From the NCBI GenBank assembly GCA_027576995.1, contig JANBQC010000726.1, positions 1 through 12,594 on the forward strand: 12,594 nucleotides of DNA. The letters are read 5' to 3'. Below, piece after piece: positions 9,198 to 12,594 of this stretch; positions within the stretch are counted from its first letter, which is position 1, and the number at the start of each line of letters is the position of its first letter. A model generated the notes under the pieces. That model was not told the origin of the DNA. It was given only the letters and a program-made list of their open reading frames with translations, and searched no databases. Origin of the DNA: Dimargaris cristalligena (taxonomy: Eukaryota > Kickxellomycota > Dimargaritomycetes > Dimargaritales > Dimargaritaceae). A program made the position numbers and the translations under genes.

Positions 9198-10239
9198 TTA
9201 CATGAATATTATTGATATTTGCGTTATCTCTCGTCACTGCAGCTAGCATGTCACGCCCCGGATTTTGGGTAACCGGAGCTTTCACGGAGGGGGTCGAAGG
9301 CTATCCGGGTCCAATACTATACGCAGTCTTTTATTTGGCCATGTCTATCTCCCTCCTCACCCCCCTCTCTTAGAAGTTTTGTTTTATTTATCTAAATACG
9401 CGTGTGTAGCTCGATTGCCCCACCTTCGCTTTTTTCATACATCTTATGCCCGTTTTTCCCATACTTGGAATATGTACTATGTGCTTATACATTTTTTTTG
9501 GCCCTCTCTTCTAGTTTTTTATTTTTATCTTATTTCTTACATTGCCAATTTTATTTTTGGAGGTCAGTGGCAGTATAGTTCCCCGTGCGCTGATGATCAT
9601 ACCATTCCGGGACACATTGCCACGGCGTTTCTCCTATTGGTATAGCCGAAACATTATTTATATCCGTTAAAGGGAGCATTCCTTTCCTTCCCTAGTTTAA
9701 ATGTATAGTTTAGTGATAAAGAGGTATATTTGGGTGCCCCGTTTGGGCATTAAACATCGTGCATTTTATAGCCATTTTAGATGGGATAAATCATGTTTAC
9801 GCAATCAACCTGGACAATCTGTTTTAAATACAAGTATCTGAAAATAGTTGCAGGATACGTGGATCTCGATGAACAGAGTAAATATATGGAGATATTAATC
9901 CTCTTGAGTGGCGAACTACTTCTATACCCGGGGGAAGAGAAAACCCATCTACTGGCCAAAAACAACCAATGAAAACCGCTCAGCTATTATCCGACTATTA
10001 CATTTACACGTATTTCTTTATGTTTAGCCCTGTGTTAGAGGATAGCACCAATTGTTAAGATATTTATGAATTCACATACTAGAAAAACGGATTCGTCAAC
10101 TGCCAAAAAAAATAGCCAAGAGAAAGGCAGAGAGAGAGAGAGATGAAGGGTTAGACATCGAGGTCAAAGGGAGTTATATGATTAGATATGTGCGATACAT
10201 TTTCTTGATTTTTTTTTCGCGAGAGATATAAAAAAAAAG
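9198..10239. other. Convergent 3' spacer between YOS9 and YRA1
   Basis: About 1.04 kb shared by the 3' ends of YOS9 (plus) and YRA1 (minus). The first half is T-rich on the plus strand and the second A-rich, as expected for two converging 3' UTRs with U-rich 3'-end signals. I found no exact AATAAA for either gene. An open frame at 9265-9645 begins at TTG and encodes mostly aromatic and hydrophobic residues from T-rich DNA, so I do not call it. An (AG)7 run lies at 10129-10142. A possible structured element is at 9553-9623. Confidence 0.55.
10129..10142. repeat. (AG)7 dinucleotide run
   Basis: Seven perfect AG units in the 3' flank of YRA1 (CT-rich on the transcript strand). A simple microsatellite with no other feature attached. 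Confidence 0.85.
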
Positions 10240-12072
10240 CTACTCGTTGTCTTGGGCCATGTAAGCGTCCATTTCGGCATCCAACGAAGCCGGGTCGACT
10301 TTCTTGGGCTGGGGGCGATTGGTACGGGGCTGGGAACGGGTGTAGGGCGAGGGGCTGTGTTGATTGCCCTGGCGACGGGGTCCTCCGGAGCGGGCCGCAG
10401 GCGAGCGGACCTGGCCGGCCATAGGCACGGGGTAGACCATGGGCTGGGTGGTGACGGGTTGGGAGATCTCAATGCGCATGGTACGGCCTGGATCACGCAG
10501 TATGTGATTAACGGTACATGTGAGTTTGGTTGGGTTGGGGTGATGGACGGGGCACACAATGGACGCGAAGAAGGGGAAGGGCCGGAGATGATATATGTAG
10601 ACAAACGCCATCGGGTGGACACGGAAAGCAAATGAATAGAGTCATTCACCGAATTATCCATGATGAGGGTGAGATGAATATCAAAAAATGAATAGAAAAT
10701 ATAAGATGAGTATGATGATTGGAGATGTTATGGAATGCAGTATGAGTGAAAATATACATGTCTGGTGTCACAAAAGAGCCACACAATAAAGAGGATTAAA
10801 AATACAGCTCTGATGTGAGGAAAGTGGAGAGGCCGAAGACAAGCCAGCTTAAATAAATTAAAATGGACACAATATAGGCCTTGAATTAAACTATAGAAAT
10901 GGGTAACCCTCTTAGGAGGTATTGGCAAACAAATGCTCGGAAATGGGACACTGGTACGCAGCAGCATGGGTGGTACACTGGTGCCCAAAGGCAGCCAGCA
11001 ACATCATTCTCCCTAACAAAGCACCTAAGGGTGCTACATAAGGGACGCGTAAGCCGCTAGCCACCTGCGGTTAGGCGATAGCTGACATTCTTATTCCCGC
11101 ATGGAGGGCGCGCATAGACACTGGGTGTCGAACCCGGCTGAAGGAGTCAGTGGGCAATTGGGCCGCTACTGGACCAGGCGAAGCGGATTGACCGAAGTCG
11201 GGCCAGCGAACGGTTAAATTCTGGGCGTCCTCGTTTCACGTGCCGCTTTACACCCAAACCAGCTAGTTAATAGCGTTCGACTATTATTCTTTAGGCCCGG
11301 GTTCTCCTCATCACGACAGGGGAAAGGGAGGTGAAGAAAAGGGCTATACAAGAGCAGAACGGGAAGGGGTAGAGGTATACTAAGAGCACTATGCAGCAGC
11401 GACTGTGCACTGCATAGCGGAACAAGACAAGGGGGGAGTAATAGATGGGTATAACCAGGCAAGCGGAAGTGGGCTAAAAGACGGGGAGAAGCCAACCCCA
11501 CAAGATACTAGGCCGTGCGGGGAGGAAGAAGAAGAAGAAGAAGAAGCGGGCGCAGGAGAAACTGAAAGAAGACGCTTACCATCGAGGGTAACATTGTTGT
11601 ACGTGGTCGCTGCCGTGTAGGCGGCCTTGGGATTGTGGAAGACCACCAGCGCCGTGCCATTGGACGTGCCGTCAGAGCGGTGGTTGATCTTGACGGAACG
11701 CAGGGAACCCATCTGACCGAACAGTTCGCGGAGATCCGACTCCGTGACTCGGTAGTGGAGATTGGAGATGCGGAGGTTGGTGGCCCCGCCCAGAATACCA
11801 GCACCACCCGCCCCCATCATCATGGGGTTCATGACGGGAGGCTGGAACGTGTTCAGGCCAGCCCCGCGCATCATGTACGACGGCACCGAAGCACCGTTAC
11901 TGCCGTTGGACATCATTGGGCGACGACCTCCTCCACTTCCCTGCTGATTCGTGCGACCGCCACGGGTGGGCTGGTTTCGCGTGTGGCGCTGGGGACGACG
12001 GGAAGTACTGCTGTCACTCTTGACAATATCATCCAGAGACTGATCCAGGAGACTGTTGTAGTCGCTGACCAT
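10240..12072 (-). CDS. YRA1: Yra1/ALYREF mRNA export adaptor (RRM protein)
   Basis: Join of exon 1 (12072-11580, 493 nt) and exon 2 (10487-10240, 248 nt), giving 246 residues and ending in TAG. Known family role: a nuclear RNA-binding adaptor recruited through the TREX helicase Sub2/UAP56 that passes mRNA to the Mex67/NXF1 export receptor. The N-terminal REF-N box is seen as LDQSLDDIVKSD (about 9-20), followed by an Arg/Gly-rich segment. One RRM spans about 98-173, with RNP2-like LRISNL (100-105) and RNP1-like GTSNGTALVVF (135-145), and closes with LDGRTMRIEIS as in ALYREF. The C-terminal REF-C box is SLDAEMDAYMAQ (232-243), so both helicase-contact boxes are intact. The ATG at 12072 is the natural start because REF-N begins within ten residues. 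The intron falls inside the LDG-R motif, where nothing is missing from the protein, so it is a single intron. Assignment is very secure. Confidence 0.95.
11041..11230 (-). mobile_element. Possible tRNA-derived SINE or tRNA relic inside the YRA1 intron
   Basis: On the minus strand TGGTCCAGTAGC (plus 11165-11176) resembles an RNA polymerase III A box. GGTTCGACACC (plus 11124-11134) matches the B-box consensus GGTTCGANNCC exactly. Their starts are 42 nt apart, close to tRNA spacing. The T arm can form four of five stem pairs, but the anticodon stem and acceptor stem do not pair, so this is not a functional tRNA. A GC-rich block around the boxes, in an otherwise AT-rich intron, fits an inserted element. 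GGACGC (11043-11048) and GCGTCC (11225-11230) bound it as short inverted repeats, possibly by chance. No poly-A tail or target-site duplication was recognised. The boundaries given are those of the GC-rich block. Confidence 0.35.
11525..11545. repeat. (GAA)7 triplet run in the YRA1 intron
   Basis: Seven perfect GAA units. On the transcript (minus strand) this is a UUC repeat starting about 35 nt inside the intron, next to the donor. Pyrimidine-rich CUUCUU-type runs can bind splicing regulators, but no such function is shown here. In the read-through frame it encodes part of a serine run. Confidence 0.85.
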
Positions 12073-12562
12073 ATTGGAAATTGATACGGAGTGAGAGGGG
12101 GGATACAGATGGAAGAGAGCGCGTTAAAGAAAATATCGGAAAAGGGACGTGGTCGAAGGAAGTACGAGAGAGAGGCTTAAACAAGGAATACTCAGAAACG
12201 CGTATATAATACAAATGCGGTAGAGACAAGCTGTTCCGGGAGAAGTTAATAATAAAAGAGGGACAAAATCAAGTAGAGACAGAAAGAAGCTGGAGTAAGC
12301 ACAATGACATACACAGCGGGAACTTAAACCCCAGCTGTAGTACTTCTTCCACCCATACATACTATTATATTATGTTGTTGGCCTCCTTTGCCCCTAATGA
12401 GCGCCATTACATGTATAATGCACCCGCCCACACAGTAATGGAAAGAATATCATATGACTAATGGCGGCTGGTTTCTCCTGGGTTAGTGGCATCCACATGA
12501 GTGAAGTTCAGCTTGGTTGTATAAGGGTTTAACTGATATGTGTATGGGAAAATCGGTGGGAT
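12073..12562 (-). promoter_or_regulatory. YRA1: YRA1 promoter and CT-rich leader
   Basis: Upstream of the YRA1 ATG, on the minus strand, is a CT-rich leader of about 120 bases. A TATA-like ATTATATA follows at plus 12203-12210, about 130 bases before the ATG, directly beside an ACGCGT hexamer (12198-12203). TATA plus CT-rich tract is a typical fungal promoter layout. The ACGCGT resembles an MCB-type element, but one copy proves nothing. Beyond about 12260 I see no further motif and no gene up to the terminal repeat. Confidence 0.5.
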
Positions 12563-12594
12563 GTTTATTTTCAACCAGTAGTATTTGCCTCATC
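12563..12594. repeat. Terminal direct repeat, right copy
   Basis: This is an exact direct copy of positions 1-32. The match stops exactly at the window end, as expected for a terminally redundant contig rather than two dispersed repeats that happen to lie near the ends. Confidence 0.97.

Larger units (their letters stand above)
10488..11579 (-). other. YRA1: 1092-nt intron of YRA1
   Basis: Donor GTAAGC (plus 11574-11579) directly after the Gly165 codon's first base, acceptor GATCCAG at 10488, phase 1. CGTTAATC about 20-25 nt before the acceptor is a possible branch site. It is about four times the YOS9 intron and twenty times the 51-nt intron. Close to the donor is a TTC-rich tract (CTT/TTC on the transcript). 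The centre (about 11041-11230) is GC-rich: I count 59% G+C over 11041-11220 against 38% over 10741-10920. It carries pol III-like boxes. A perfect GCACC/GGTGC hairpin lies at 11021-11034. Read-through from exon 1 stays open to 11389, ending a 227-residue protein without the REF-C box. No box C/D snoRNA with paired C and D boxes was found. Confidence 0.88.

Noticed and set aside
9265..9645. 126-codon plus-strand open frame after YOS9
   Set aside because: It starts at TTG, and its Phe/Tyr/Leu-rich sequence simply reflects T-rich 3' flank DNA. No membrane-protein family is recognisable.
10240..10611. Exon 2 of YRA1 read as a separate gene starting at an upstream ATG
   Set aside because: Residues before RTMRIEIS in this frame are intron translation. 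The RRM's last strand and the REF-C box belong to the exon 1 protein, and the phase across the intron fits exactly.
11110..11195. A functional tRNA gene around the B box in the YRA1 intron
   Set aside because: The A and B boxes and most of the T stem fit, but the acceptor ends do not pair, the anticodon stem does not form, and the D stem has a mismatch. I keep it only as a possible SINE or relic.
11100..11320. Intronic box C/D snoRNA in YRA1 (GTGATGA on the minus strand near 11307-11313)
   Set aside because: No CTGA D box occurs at a usual distance. The nearest is far downstream, and there is no terminal stem.

Overview
The window is eukaryotic nuclear DNA, most likely from a fungus. It holds three protein genes, each interrupted by one GT-AG intron, with CT-rich leaders ahead of the start codons. 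GC-rich coding blocks alternate with AT-rich spacers. Two genes are ordinary fungal housekeeping genes: a YOS9/OS-9 lectin of ER-associated degradation and a Yra1/ALYREF mRNA export adaptor. The low-complexity Gly/Ala/Pro insertions and the divergence from yeast proteins suggest an early-diverging lineage. A zoopagomycete is my guess, and the sequence alone does not prove it.

Layout. Positions 33-2132 are an AT-rich spacer with no supported gene. Positions 2133-4802 (minus strand) hold an 872-residue low-complexity protein with a 28-nt first exon and a 51-nt intron. It has a weak, motif-level resemblance to Rsc7/Swp82 chromatin-remodelling subunits. Positions 4803-6727 are the spacer between this gene and the divergently transcribed YOS9. 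YOS9 occupies 6728-9197 (plus strand): signal peptide, 286-nt intron, complete MRH lectin domain, 727 residues. A convergent spacer (9198-10239) separates it from the Yra1/ALYREF gene at 10240-12072 (minus strand): REF-N box, RRM, REF-C box, 246 residues, split by a 1092-nt intron. The remainder is the YRA1 promoter.

The three genes belong to different processes (probably chromatin or transcription, mRNA export, and ER quality control). I see no operon-like or pathway logic in their proximity.

The most unusual observations are these. (1) The first and last 32 bases are identical, so the sequence closes into a 12,562-bp circle or a tandem unit, or it is an assembly artefact. (2) The YRA1 gene carries a very large intron, as the autoregulated yeast YRA1 does. 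(3) Inside that intron is a GC-rich island with correctly spaced RNA polymerase III A-box and B-box motifs and no tRNA cloverleaf, suggesting a tRNA-derived SINE. (4) YOS9 contains two splice-signal oddities that would give truncated or frameshifted products if used.
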